Assembly (NCBI GenBank): GCA_949317995.1
Contig: OX439049.1
Coordinates: 11,153,395 to 11,217,394, forward strand
Length of the DNA stretch: 64,000 bases
Source: Acholoe squamosa
Lineage: Eukaryota; Annelida; Polychaeta; Phyllodocida; Polynoidae
Direction of reading: 5' to 3'
The notes beneath the pieces were generated by a model, which was not told the origin of the DNA, made no database searches, and saw only the letters and a list, made by a program, of their open reading frames with translations. Of this stretch, positions 36,701 to 51,000 are shown piece after piece. A program made the position numbers and the translations under genes. The first letter of the stretch is position 1; every line of letters begins with the position of its first letter.

Positions 36701-39700
36701 GTTCCTCAAACTTAACACACTCTGCAAAAGTAATATGTTAGGTGAGTACAACAATTACATGTGCAAACAGTAACCACAATTGGAATTATGTATTTTTTTT
36801 GTGTGTTTTCATTTTATGATAACACTATCAGGGATGAAAGTCACAGAGCACGAAAATCCCTGAAATGGCCCAATATTCGCCCCAAAAACCTGGGTTTCTA
36901 TATGAATGTACAGGGCCCTGGAAATTCAAAATCCCTGAAATCAGGGAATTCCCTGAAGACTTTCATCCCTGCACTATAGCCAGTCTTCACTAAAGCACTG
37001 TTCTTGGGATAAATTGAATGAATCAACATAATCATAACCGATATTTAATTCCTCTAGATACTTTAGAATTCAACTTTGAACAGTCTACTTACCGAGTATA
37101 ACTTCAGGTGATCTGTAGTGACGCGTTGAGACAATTGTACTGTGGTGTTCATGGTCAAACGTGGCTGACCCAAAGTCAATGAGTCGAATGTCGGTATTTT
37201 TAACTCGCTTGTTGTCCCGTTTCTGCAATAGAGAACAAACACACCAAATGGCTGTCAGTTTAAATCAAAGGCTTGTTTCATGCTTCCTGCTGTTAAAATC
37301 TACAACACTTTGATATGGTAATACTATCAGAAAGAGGTACTGCCACATCAGTTGGTGATCTTGTATGAAAATTATTGAATTTTTTCCTAGCATACAAAAG
37401 ATTCCAGGCTCTGAATTTAAGGTGAACTGTCTCCAGATACCCAATGTATCATTTTGTAAGAGGTTCAAGAAATATGACTTCTCATTGATTACATAGCAAC
37501 ATCTCGCGAGTAGTGAAAACAGCTGTTAAAAAGCCATGCAAACATGGGTAGCACTAGCGAGTTGTTGCACAACTATTGAATTCACCACGCAGAAACCACC
37601 TTATCGGATTGACTCATCACAGGAATTGAGTTTAAATTCCTTAGGCAATCTGACATTAATGCCACAATGGTGTACCAAACGAATAGTACTTTAGATGACT
37701 CCGATCAAGAAATGGGGATCATTTACACTTGGTACATTGAGGTAGGGTCTGCTTGACTTTCAAGTTTTTGTTTATTTTAATCATCATGAAATATTTGCAT
37801 TTCCCCTTGAATCAGGACAAATGAACTGGAACATTCAACAACAGAAGCACAAGACAGAAAACCCGCCATTTCACAAACAGGGGTTAACCATGATAACGAC
37901 ATGCACACAAAGTAGACGATTCACAAAGGACACATTAAGGACCCTCTTCTCAGAACCAATCACTTCTTATATTTCATACGTTTCAGTTTTCTTCTAAGCT
38001 CAGGGTCAATAATTATTCAAAATATTATGTACATCCTGAAAATGAAATATATGTGAAAATCTATAGGATAAACTAACTTATATATTTTTTACTCTGCAAT
38101 GAAGGGAGTATAATTGGTCACTAGATCTTGTGGTGGCTCTCAGTAATGAAAGATGGCCCAACATGGGTTTTGGAAAATATGAACTTTGTATCAGCTGTGT
38201 ACTAACTCATGACTCATTTAAAGTAAATATCTGTGACTACTTTGCAACTGGAGGAAAATTTCTCAGCTAGGAAACCTTGTGTTTTCAACATTCAATGAAT
38301 AACATGCACATACTTGTCCAACAACTTATTACAACACTTATATCTGCCAATCACTTAACCTTCTTCAAATGCGGCAGAACATTCGTGTTATACTCATTCG
38401 CCTCCTCAAGAACAATTTGAACATTTTTCTTGTGTGCATTTAGGCTGTAGTCAAAGCGAAATGATTTTATCCTCAAAAGATACTTAGTTATATATTTCTT
38501 TCAAGTATAAAATGTTCCAGTGTATTTTCCCTCTATGTGATTTTCTTAAAATTGATATGTACATTTCCATCGCTCATCTTACTGTTAAATCTTTTTTGGA
38601 GGTAATACTTGTTAGATTGAAAGACCAGAAAAAGTGGCATCAAGAAATTGGTCAATCAACAAGCAAGTGGTATGACTTGGCTTATTGTGACTAGCAGGAC
38701 CTCTGAAACATTATCTGAAAAGCATAAGATGGCTTTCGCTTTGACTGACATGAAGGGGGGAGGGAGGAGTTCATGTTCATACATTTTGGTGAAATGTATG
38801 ATGTAGTGCCTGGGGGTGAATGAAAGATGTTAATGGGAGGAGCCGAGTGAATGACAACTTACAACGGGGCGCCATGGATGTCTGGTATCGGCCTGCAAAC
38901 CATACACCCACACGGTAAGAAGGGAAACACGCTACACGCGCACCACAGGCTACGTGAGACACACCCCATGGTTTTAGGGCACTGTATGTACAACTCTCTG
39001 GTTAAGTGACATAGCCGGTAGGTGTTAGAGAGTACAAATTTTAACTAACCTAAGTATAGGAAAAATGAAAATATATAGTATTTTGAAATCTAGGAAAAGT
39101 GAAAATATATAGAACTTTGAAATCTTGTCTTCTTCTGTTATCATATTTGTAAACATACTGACATTTTTCATCAACAGTGAGAAACCTAATTTTCACTCTA
39201 AATACTTGATCATAGATATAAAGTATGAAATTTCTAGAAAGCAGTTGAAGAAAGAGAAACCTTTTGTCTGTAAACCTTTTTGTCTGTAAAAGAAACATGA
39301 GCAATGAAAGAAAAAAAAAGATGAAGGAGGTTGAGGGAATGACACACTGGAAGTGGGTCGGGGTATACGGAGGGCACCCTTGGGGTTAGAGGACACAGGG
39401 CGCACTCTTATTAGCGTGGCTGGGCTTACTGCTGCGTCCAGGCCATGGACTGCCCGCCACGCTCGTTGCTGTAAGCAGAGCAGGACATCTTTGATTGTTT
39501 CTGCTAAGCTTTATGGGGAAAACTTGGGACTTGTCTAGGAGTGTCCTCAGCTATCACCAGCAAGATTAAAGAAGTAAGGGCCCAAATGGGTTTTGATGTG
39601 TGGATATTGTGGATTGTAATGAAAGAACTTCTAATTTCAAATGTGTCATTTACTCCAAAAGAGAATCACTTCTAAAAATCAACACACCAGTCAGTTAGAG

Positions 39701-42700
39701 GGGCAAAGTGGCATATAATTCCTTATCCTCATGATTTTCTTTAACATGAAATTTTAGCACTTTTCATGTGCAAAAAAAAAGTACATTTTGCTTTGTATAT
39801 TCTTCAAACAAAAGAAAACAAAAAATGATATGTGTACAACCTAGATAGTTTACATATCTGCACAGGACACTCACAGTTAACTACATTGATGACTACTATT
39901 TACTAAATAGAAAAAGCAGAACTATGTAATGTTCTCACTCAAAATAAACAAATCCAACTCATTGACACAAAATAGTAGGTGATATGAAGACAACAACCTA
40001 AGGTGTGATGTCGCAAATAAAACTCGCCATGCCTTCCCGAACTCTCACCTTCCATCTTATGGCACCTTTAATCACATTCTATAATATAAATTAACAAATC
40101 AAAAATAAATATTTTAATATTCACCTTTTTGGGGTTGTAGATGACTTCTGCCTCGGAGCTGACAAAGAGTACGTTCTCCGGTTTGAGGTCAGTATGTGTC
40201 AAATTGTTCTCGTGGAGGACTGTAGGAAGCAAAACAAGTTTGTATTACCAACACAAGTTATATGCTTTTCCATTATTTTGATCTTAGATTTTACAACTTA
40301 CTAGTGATTAGACGAATGAGAATTTACAATATATGAATTCTCATCTAATGGTTTATACTATGAGTCTTATACTCCATTCTAATATTCTTTTAATTGTTTT
40401 TAATAGGGTTCCTATTTCCCCCCAAATGATACTGTCACTGAGCCCTAAATTCATAACTGACATTAAACCAATACATTTTCATTTTGAATCTTTTTTCTTT
40501 TAAATTTTTAACATGGGTCATCATCAAATACTCACACTTAACAGCTTTCGTCATCTGATAAGCTATGTGTCGAACTTGGTCCAAGGGGTACGGTTGGTAA
40601 TTGTTATCTTTCTGCAACGGCAAATAGCACACAGCACATTAGCAAAAATACTAAATTTAATTAACAAACCGAGAAATTCTTAAACATACTTTATATTCTA
40701 ATACATCTGCATTTGAACAATGGTTTTCCAAAGAACATCACCAAATCAATATTTATTAGTAAAAAGTAGGTTTATAATTAATAACTAGGTGTCTGGGCAA
40801 AACTGATTTGATAAGGCAGTATGAAAAGCACTACTGAGGATGAGTCAGCATTTTATTTATAGGTGGGGTATTTCTTTGTGTGCCTAATTGACAGAGTTGA
40901 TACATGGATGTGTATAAAGAACCTTGAGCTGATTCATAAGTTGGGCATACATCCTATACAGCGCACCACTTTAACACCATTACTGAAGGCAAGTGTACAT
41001 AGTTTTTCCCAACTAATCACCGGATGGCTTACACGATACATGTGGCTCATCCGCATGTTTCTACAATGAGTACCCTACTTTTCCTTGAATTATCTTTTCA
41101 CTGAACTGTTATCTATCATTTGACTGAACTGACTTTTAGCTGACCAGTCAGGACACTGCTTATGGACCTCTCCACACACAGACGCTATAACCGCTTTGTT
41201 TTGTGAGCAGCTCATCTGCCAGAGTCGAGTGCTCTACCCACATGGACCGTGCTTCGGTCAACACAAGCACCAGCTGAGTTACAACTCCACTGCACCTCCA
41301 CCTTTACTGAGCAGTTTAGTCGCCATCAAAGCCAAGCAAATGAAACTACACTCAAGTGTATTTACACTGTGTTGTGATCAAAGTGAAGGTCCTGCTTGTG
41401 GCTTAGGAGGAGAAAATAAGGTTCCCAGGGTCAGATATAAAAGACACAACCCTTATTTCTAACCTTATTTTTTAACTTTGAATCTGGACACATGTCCTTG
41501 AAGGAAATCTCTCAGTCAAAAGAAGCAAAGTAATCACGGTTGCATCTGCACCTCTTGCTCTGTACATATACCCTAAAACTCCACTCATAAGCCGACCTCA
41601 GTCATATTGTAATAAAACCCCTCTGATAAGCCGGGGATGGAGTTTGGCAAAGATTTAAAGCCAATTTTTAACAAAAATGACAAATAAGATCGGCTTATGA
41701 CTGGGCTTTTATGATACATCAACTATAGCATTTGTGTTATGGTAATGATGGAGTGACGTCAGAGTATGGGGATTCTGCAGATATAGTTTATACCATCAGG
41801 GCATCCTGCAGTTTGTACCGTCAGTGGATTCTGCAGATATAGTTCGTACCATCAGTGGATTCTGCAGATATAGTTTGTACCGTCAGTGGATTCTGCAGAT
41901 ATAGTTTATACCGTCAGAGCATCCTGCAGTTAATACCATCAGTGGATTCTGCAGATATAGTTTATACCGTCAGTGGATTCTGCAGATATAGTTTATACCT
42001 CAGTGGATTCTGCAGATATAGTTTATACCGTCAGTGGATTCTGCAGATATAGTTTATACCATCAGGGCATCCTGCAGTTTATACCGTCAGTGGATTCTGC
42101 AGATATAGTTTATACCATCAGTGGATTCTGCAGACATAGTTTATACCGTCAGTGGATTCTGCAGATATAGTTTGTACCATCAGTGGATTCTGCAGATATA
42201 GTTTGTACCGTCAGTGGATTCTGCAGATATAGTTTATACCGTCAGTGGATTCTGCAGATATAGTTTGTACCATCAGTGGATTCTGCAGATATAGTTTATA
42301 CCGTCAGTGGATTCTGCAGACAAAGTTTGTACCATCAGTGGATTCTGCAGATATAGTTTATACCGTCAGTGGATTCTGCAGATATAGTTTATACCGTCAG
42401 TGGATTCTGCAGATATAGTTTATACCGTCAGTGGATTCTGCAGATATAGTTTGTACCATCAGTGGATTCTGCAGATATAGTTTGTACCGTCAGTGGATTC
42501 TGCAGATATAGTTTATACCGTCAGTGGATTCTGCAGATATAGTTTGTACCGTCAGTGGATTCTGCAGATATAGTTTATGCCATCAGTGGATTCTGCAGAT
42601 ATAGTTTATACCGTCAATGGATTCTGCAAATAAAGTTTATACCTCAGTGGATTCTGCAGATATAGTTTATACCATCAGTGGATTCTGCAGATATAGTTTA

Positions 42701-44955
42701 TACCATCAGTGGATTCTGCAGATATAGTTTATACCGTCAGTGGATTCTGCAGATATAGTTTATACCATCAGGGCATCCTGCAGTTTATACAGTTAAAGGA
42801 TTCTGCAGATATAGTTTGTAGCGTCAGTGGATTCTGCAAACAAAGTTTATACCGTCAGTGGATTCTGCAGACATAGTTTGTACCGTCAGTGGATTCTGCA
42901 GACATAGTTTGTACCGTCAGTGGATTCTGCAGACATAGTTTGTACCGCCAGTGGATTCTGCAGACATAGTTTGTACCGCCAGTGGATTCTGCAGACATAG
43001 TTTATACCGTCAGTGGATTCTGCAGATATAGTTTATACCATCAGGGCATCCTGCAGTTTATACCGTCAGTGGATTCTGCAGATATAGTTTATACCGCCAG
43101 TGGATTCTGCAGATATAGTTTATACCATCAGGGCATCCTGCAGTTTATACCGTCAGTGGATTCTGCAGATATAGTTTATACCGTCAGTGGATTCTGCAGA
43201 TATAGTTTATACCATCAGGGCATCCTGCAGTTTATACCGTCAGTGGATTCTGCAGATATAGTTTATACCGTCAGTGGATTCTGCAGATATAGTTTATACC
43301 GTCAGTGGATTCTGCAGATATAGTTTATACCGTCAGTGGATTCTGCAGATATAGTTTATACCGTCAGTGGATTCTGGAGACATAGTTTATACCGTCAGTG
43401 GATTCTGCAGATATAGTTTATACAATCAGTGGATTCTGCAGATATAGTTTATACCATCAGTTGATTCTGCAGATATAGTTTATACCATCAGGGCATCCTG
43501 CAGTTTATACCGTCAATGGATTCTGCAGATATAGTTTACAACATCAGTGGATTCTGCAGATATAGTTTATACCATTAGTGGATTCTGCAGATATAGTTTA
43601 TACCGTCAGTGGATTCTGCAGATATAGTTTATACCGTCAGTGGATTCTGCAGATATAGTTTGTACCGTCAGTGGATTCTGCAGATATAGTTTATACCGTC
43701 AGTGGATTCTGCAGATATAGTTTGTACCGTCAGTGGATTCTGCAGATATAGTTTGTACCGTAAGTGGATTCTGCAGATATAGTTTATACCGTCAGTGGAT
43801 TCTGCAGATATAGTTAGTACCGTCAGTGGATTCTGCAGATATAGTTTGTACCGTCAGTGGATTCTGCAGATATAGTTTATACCGTCAGTGGATTCTGCAG
43901 ATATAGTTTATACCGTCAGTGGATTCTGCAGATATAGTTTATACCGTCAGTGGATTCTGCAGATATAGTTTATACAGTCAGTGGATTCTGCAGATATAGT
44001 TTATACAATCAGTGGATTCTGCAGATATAGTTTATACCGTCAGTGGATTCTGCAGATATAGTTTGTACCATCAAACTGTGTGAATCTGCCCCATACCACA
44101 CTGAGCTGCTCCCCATCCTGCAGTAAGCATCTAGCCACTGCAGACACATCCCAGCCACAGCTGCTCCAGCCCCATGAGCTGCTCCTCCTCCTCCATGAGC
44201 TGCTCGACCATGAGGTGCTATTTTGGTACATAGTGTGTCTATTTACACAGTCAGACACTGGTAGAGTGCAGGCAGGGTGTGTGTGTGTGTGTGGGGGGGG
44301 GGTATTACTCCTGCATGGCCTCATCATGAAGGTCCTCCCTCCACAAGGGAAGGTGGGGGAGTTGAGAGGGGACGGAAGAGAAGGAGGGAGAAGAAGGAAT
44401 TAGTGAAAGAGATGGGCAGGGAGAGGGAGGGAGAGCAGTGGGCGGAAAGGAGGGTTGGGACAGAGGAAGTAAGGAGGGAAAGGTAGAAGGAGGGAGAGGA
44501 AGTGTGGGGGTGGGTGGGAGAGTTTAAATGGAGGGAGGGACTCAGGCAGATTAGAATAGAGATGGGAAGGTAGGAATGTAAAAGATGGTCACAGAACTAA
44601 AGATGAAACGGAGGAGGAGAGAACAATGGACGAAGGGGAAGAAAGAATGGTCAGTAAATAGGAAGGGGCTGGGGTAGAGTGTAGGACTAGTGAGGGGTTT
44701 CACTTTTAACTCCAATACTCTGCCTGACCTACTTGTCAGCACTTGGTGACAAAAAAATAAATGGTGTTTCAGGGGTTCTTGTTTGGAAAACAAGGGCTCC
44801 TGTTTGTTTCTATATCTGAACTTGTTGACCAACTCTGACAGGTGTCTACCGTATTGTCATATCTAAGCAGCGGTTTTGTATAAGCGCCAATCTCAAATAA
44901 TCACTGTGAAAAGCCAAGAATACAAATCAACAAACTTCTTGGATCATTTTTAATG

Positions 44956-45029
<74 letters not shown>

Positions 45030-48000
45030 TCTCTGCTCAGTTCAGGTCTTAAGTTACTGAGCAGCAAAAAGACTGACATCTACCGTAAATCCCCAGTCAT
45101 AAGCCGGATTTTTTTTTTCTATTTTGGGCCCAAACCGGCTTCTAAATTTTTCCCAAAGACCCCCCCGGCTTAAGACCGTTTTTTTTTTTACTATAGATTA
45201 AAGAGGAAATGGTAAAAATTTGACCCAAAAACCGGCTTTTATTTTTTTCCTGAACTCACCCCCTGGCTTATGACCGGGGCCGGCTTGTGACCGGGGATTT
45301 ACAGTACCTGTTACATCATCAGTCTTCTCACGAGATGGGAATACTAAGTAAGGTGTTTGCAACTGGCCACAAATGTACCGGGTACCAACTAGCCCCCCCC
45401 CACCCTCACCAAGTACAGTAATAACTTTTCCATACTACTTTCAACACTCACTCCAAGCTAATCACCATTGACCACAGTCGCGGCCGAGCACAGACACGGC
45501 TCGATTAGATTGAGCCTCACTCTCAGACTCGTACATGTGATAAGGACGGACAGAGCCGGGCTGGCGGGACCATGTGTGATAGCTGTCACAGACGAACTGA
45601 GCACGATCAGATCTGATTATGGACTGTCTAATAGAGTGGACTACTGTCATTGTCAGCAAGTCTGGGACTAGTAGCGGGAAGACGGTTCTATTATCCCTTA
45701 GAAGACTGGCAATGCATTATGCATTACTGTATATTCTACATTACCACTATTACTACAAGTAATTCTATAGAGGCTCTAAATCACAGGAAATTCACTTAGG
45801 GTGCTGTAAGAAGGCATTCATATGACTTGCAGATTGTCACCCTTGGATACCTCCCCAAGTAGGACTAAGCTAAAGTGGGGCTGTGTGTGAGGAGGGGAGG
45901 AAGCTATGGAATATGATAAGAAAGGAAAAAAAACATGTAAACTTACGAGGAAGTCGAAGACACTGAGTCCGAGCATGTCAAAGGATATACACATATGTCC
46001 ATGATAGTCGAACCAGTCCAGCATCCGTACACATAAACTGCAAGTAAAATGAAGACACACTTAAAATATTTTTTATTCTCATGTTTTTTTTTCTGTATTT
46101 CTCAAACACTGATAGTACCATTTGCACTACCGTAAACTCCTGCGTATAAGCGAGAGGTTTACTGCAGCTTATAAGTGGGTATTTAGTATAATAGAACAGT
46201 GCCAAATCTGCGATTCTAGGCCCCAGATGCAGCTTATAGCTCCTTCCACACTAGAGAGTGTAGCTTATAGGCGAGTGTGGTTTTTACACGAGAGTTTATG
46301 ATAAAATATAAAATAATCTCCACGACTAAATGCATAACACTTTATTTAAATTTTATCAAAGAACAGGAATGATTATAACAAGAATTACATAACTTTGGTG
46401 TTATATTCACTTTGCTCAAACTGCTCTTTCACCTTGATCTGCTCTCCCTCCAGACCCACCAAGTCACCCCGCGACCCTTCCCCGCCCAAACAGACAATTT
46501 CAGATAGCGCCCTGATACCATCTGCAGCTCCTCAGCCTTATCCTATGCTCTCCACCATACCCCGGTCAGCCAGGACTCTATGCTTCCCTACCTACCCCCA
46601 TCAAATATCATGGACCTAGTCTTAGCTTCAGTACAATCATAGTGGTCCCCTGGTGGACACAGTCAATGCTAATCTTGGCTTTTATTGGCTGGTCAGGATC
46701 ACAGATTACACTCAGTGAAGGGTTGGTTAAAGCGAGCTGTTCTCAAGGCTAGTATATAAGGCACTGAGTCTACACATAAGCCATATAATAAATCTCTCCA
46801 GGTTGTACGTGCACCCTTTCATAAATGGAAACATACTGGCTTTTTTTTTTGCTGAAGAAATGTTGAGTTCTTTTGCTCTACACTCTCAAGTCGTGAAAAA
46901 GACTACTTTCATCAAATCAGAAGGACGTGTAGTTCTCTTCAATCCGACAAGAAAAATGCTGACACAGCAATTTCCAAAGCCTTTTTCCATTTCTTCTCAC
47001 TCGAGAGACGAAAATATTGATGTCGATTTAGTCTTGGCAGCAATACATCATAGTCACTATAACATATCTATGTATCAATCAACAAGAGACACCAGCACTG
47101 CGAAGGTATTGATCTTCATCTGTGTCGAGCTTTGCATGCCAGTGGCGTTTTCATATCTATACGATTGGTGGTCCTCAGATCACTGGTTGATAGAGCCTTG
47201 AGGCATCTTCTGTCCCTTTAACCCGTTAAAGGTCAATAGTGCATCAATGCATCATACCGATTGCCTTTTTCGTGATGATGCATCAGTTACTCACCAGGGC
47301 TATATTCAACCATAATGCCGATCGATCATACAAGGCTGAAACTCCCCTGGACATTTGACATAATATGCCAATCGAGTGCTTGCGAGCAGACTTGGTGCAT
47401 CATGCCTACCAATGGGCCTGATGCACTCCTGCATGAGTGACCCTTGAAGAGTTAATATGTGTCCACATTCGCATGCCAGCAGCGTTTTTCATACCTATAC
47501 AAGTTGTGGTCTTCAGATCACTGGTTGATAGAGCCTTGAGTATACTCCTGCCCATTTAAACTAAATGTGTTCACATCTTGGCATATGTAAAGGAAGAAAG
47601 CACCAACACATCTGGGGCATTCCCACAGGGGGACTGCGGCAGGAAACAGTCAATTCCTAGAGTTTATCACCCAGGGATGAAAATGACTGAGCAAAATATT
47701 AAGTACCAAAAGCATAAACTTTTGATGACCAATGAAACCCATATGCACTATTTCAGACATATATATTTCTCTATTTGATAGGTTGAATACAGTATGCAGC
47801 CTGCGAAGGGTCAATGATGGAAAAATGATGCCATTTCTAGTTGAAACCACAAACTCAATTCTCCCTCAGCCCGGTCTGGCAGCACCTGAGAGCCTGCTGC
47901 AAGAATTCCTGAAGTTGAACTGCTCAGCGCTCTTATCAGTTCTACGTGCTATGGGTGAGAACACAGTGCCACCCTGTGCCCCCGGCCGAGCGCCGGCCCA

Positions 48001-51000
48001 CGCCCCCGGCCCGGCTAAGTCTCTCACTAAAGGTGCACCAACAGTAAGGCCTTCTGCCAAACCTGGTGAATGCCAGTTTACAAAACAACTCATTTCTACA
48101 CAGTTAAATGTCAGCATTGTCAGACTGAGTCAGAGAAAGCCATTTCACAAAGTACTTGTACTCAAGCCATCAGTTTTGCATACTGTAAATCCCTGTGTAT
48201 AAGATGCGGCTTATAGACCATTTCAAAGGCTGACTGCATTTGGGAGCGGTTTATATAAAGGTGAGGCTTATATGTGGGGCTTTACAGAACCTTGCATAAT
48301 TATGTAAAACTGTCACACATATTAAAATACAGGTAACAGACACTGTACTATGATTCTGAACGAGTATACAATTACAACTGCTTACATTAAAGTTCCCGGC
48401 TTATTCTAGGTTAACAATCTTTGGATATAGTTCTTAGAGGTGATTCCATATCAGACCCTCCACACTCATACACCCTTCAAACCTCTTGCACCCCCCCTGC
48501 TTCCACCCTTTGCACCCTCCTCCCACCCTTACACTTCACTCTGAGTCACCTCTTGGCCTGCTCCAGGTGATCTTTCATCCTCCAGCAGGGCCTACGTCCA
48601 GGCTCCCTTCTCACAACCCATGTATACTCTACTAGTACGTGGGTACCAAAGAGTGGCATTCAATAGGTAGCATGTCTAGCAAATGGCGCACGCCTTTTCC
48701 TGAATGACCTCACACTCCAGCTCAGCAGCAAGATCATAGGCTGCGTGCGCCACTTGCTAGGCCCCTATCAAATTCCCTCAGGACCCTTACCTACCACTTG
48801 TCTGGGCAGGGCAAGGTACCATCAGGACCCTCACCAGGTTGTGGCAGGAGTGTGGGCAGGGCAAGGTACCATCAACACCTTAACTTATCTATGGCAGGAG
48901 TGTGGGCAGGGCAAGGTACCATCAACACCTTTACTTATCTATGGCAGGAGTGTGGGCAGGGCAAGGTGCCATCAACACCTTTACTTATCTATGGCAGGAG
49001 TGTAGGCAGGGCAAGGTACCATCAACACCTTTACTTATCTGTGGTAGGAGTGTAGGCAGGGCAAGGTACCATCAACACCTTTGCTTATCTATGGCAGGAG
49101 TGTGGGCAGGGCAAGGTACCATCAACACCTTTACTTATCTATGGCAGGAGTGTAGGCAGGGCAAGGTACCATCAACACCTTTACTTATCTATGGCAGGAG
49201 TGTGGGCAGGACAAGGTGCCATCAACACCTTTACTTATCTATGGCAGGAGTGTAGGCAGGGCAAGGTACCATCAGGACCCTCACCAGGTTGTGGCAGGAG
49301 TGTGGGCAGGGCAAGGTACCATCAACACCTTTACTTATCTATGGCAAGAGTGTGGGCAGGGCAAGGTGCCATCAACACCTTTACTTATCTATGGCAGGAG
49401 TGTGGGCAGGGCAAGGTGCCATCAACACCTTTACTTATCTATGGCAGGAGTGTAGGCAGGGCAAGGTACCATCAGGACCCTCACCAAGTTGTGGGAGGGG
49501 TTATAAGTTGTTGTACCATTAGTCTGGGTGGCAATTGCCTACTCACCCCTTGGCTCAAGGCTCTGTGACCTCTTCCCCTGCCAACGAGGGGTGTGTCACA
49601 CTGCCCCTGCTGCCCTGGCAGCCTTTGGCTGGCACTTGGCAGACACGGGTGTACACTTCTAGCAGTAGGCAGGCCCTAACGCATGTCAGCATTGAATCTT
49701 TGATGTCCCCAGGCTTCTCGCAACCTGATCCATTAGTCAATACGATGATCGATCGGCCCATATAGTTGTGATACGGGTGTGTAGGTACTGAACACAATAC
49801 TATGGGACCAGTAGTTCTACCTGGATTTGTGCCACAGCTAGGTAAGCATTCTGATGGTATACTGTCCACCCTAGACTTCAATCACACCTAGGTTAGGGTC
49901 CTGGCAATACCTAGTCATGTCCAGACCCCTGCTACAATTAGGTAAGGTGGTACCAGGTCCTACCCAGGCTCCTGCCACAACCAGGAAATTCTTTGTGGTA
50001 ACTCGTACTACCCAGACCCCTGTCACAACTAGGTAAGGGGCCTGATGTTGCCTAGTCCTACCCAGACTCCTGTCACAACTAGGTAAGGGGCCTGATGTTG
50101 CCTAGTCCTACCCAGACCCCTGCCACAAATAGGTAAGGGGCCTGATGTTGCCTAGTCCTACCCAGACCCCTGCCACAAATAGGTAAGGGGCCTGATGTTG
50201 CCTAGTCCTATCCAGACCCCTGCCACAAATAGGTAAGGGGCCTGATGTTGCCTAGTCCTACCCAGATCCCTGCCACAAATAGGTAAGGGGCCTGATGTTG
50301 CCTAGTCCTATCCAGACTCCTGCCACAAATAGGTAAGGGGCCTGATGTTGCCTAGTCCTATCCAGACTCCTGCCACAAATAGGTAAGGGGCCTGATGTTG
50401 CCTAGTCCTACCCAGACCCCTTTCACAATTAGGTAAGGGGCCTGATGTTGCCTAGTCCTATCCAGACTCCTGCCACAAATAGGTAAGGGGCCTGATATTG
50501 CCTAGTCCTACCCAGACCCCTGCCACAACTAGGTAAGGGGCCTGATGTTGCCTAGTCCTACCCAGACCCCTGCCACAACTAGGTAAGGGGCCTGATGTTG
50601 CCTAGTCCTACCCAGACCCGTCACAACTAGGTAAGGGGCCTGATGTTGCCTAGTCCTACCCAGACCCCTGCCACAACTAGGTAAGGGGCCTGATGTTGCC
50701 TAGTCCTACCCAGACTCCTGCCACAAATAGGTAAGGGGCCTAATGGTGCATAATCCTTCTCAGGACCCCTGTCATGCCACCTCTTCTTTCCACTTCTTTG
50801 AAAATGACCACAGAGGTATAAGGAATCTTGAAGGTTACCCACATTCAATAGTAAATGCACCTAAGGTAGCTGAGGTGTCTTGGGTATCCTGAATAGTAAT
50901 GAGTTACCCCAGTTTGGGTGTCGATCAGTTAGCCCAGTTTGGGTATCTTGTTTACCGCTGTACACTGAGGCCTGGCGGACATCCAATGCCTTCCGCATGG

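Noticed and set aside
41855..43323. Open frames of 65-113 codons with the repeated peptide [17 protein letters not shown]
   Set aside because: They are produced by the 31/25-bp minisatellite in a CLK intron. No start context, no conservation beyond the repeat, and interrupted by unit-length changes.
46803..47201. 132-codon open frame inside the CLK intron
   Set aside because: No domain or repeat-protein resemblance; it ends next to a MITE and is opposite to the host gene.
47732..48202. 156-codon open frame with a proline/alanine-rich stretch
   Set aside because: Composition changes abruptly within the frame, the end runs into a MITE, and no family is recognised.
48745..49568. Open frames of up to 125 codons with [20 protein letters not shown] repeats
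   Set aside because: All three frames of the 50-bp minisatellite are open and give the same shifted peptides, so this is a repeat effect and not a coding gene.
48779..50775. CRISPR-like array appearance (regular 50-bp period)
   Set aside because: Whole units repeat with no unique spacers, the genome is animal, and no cas genes are present.
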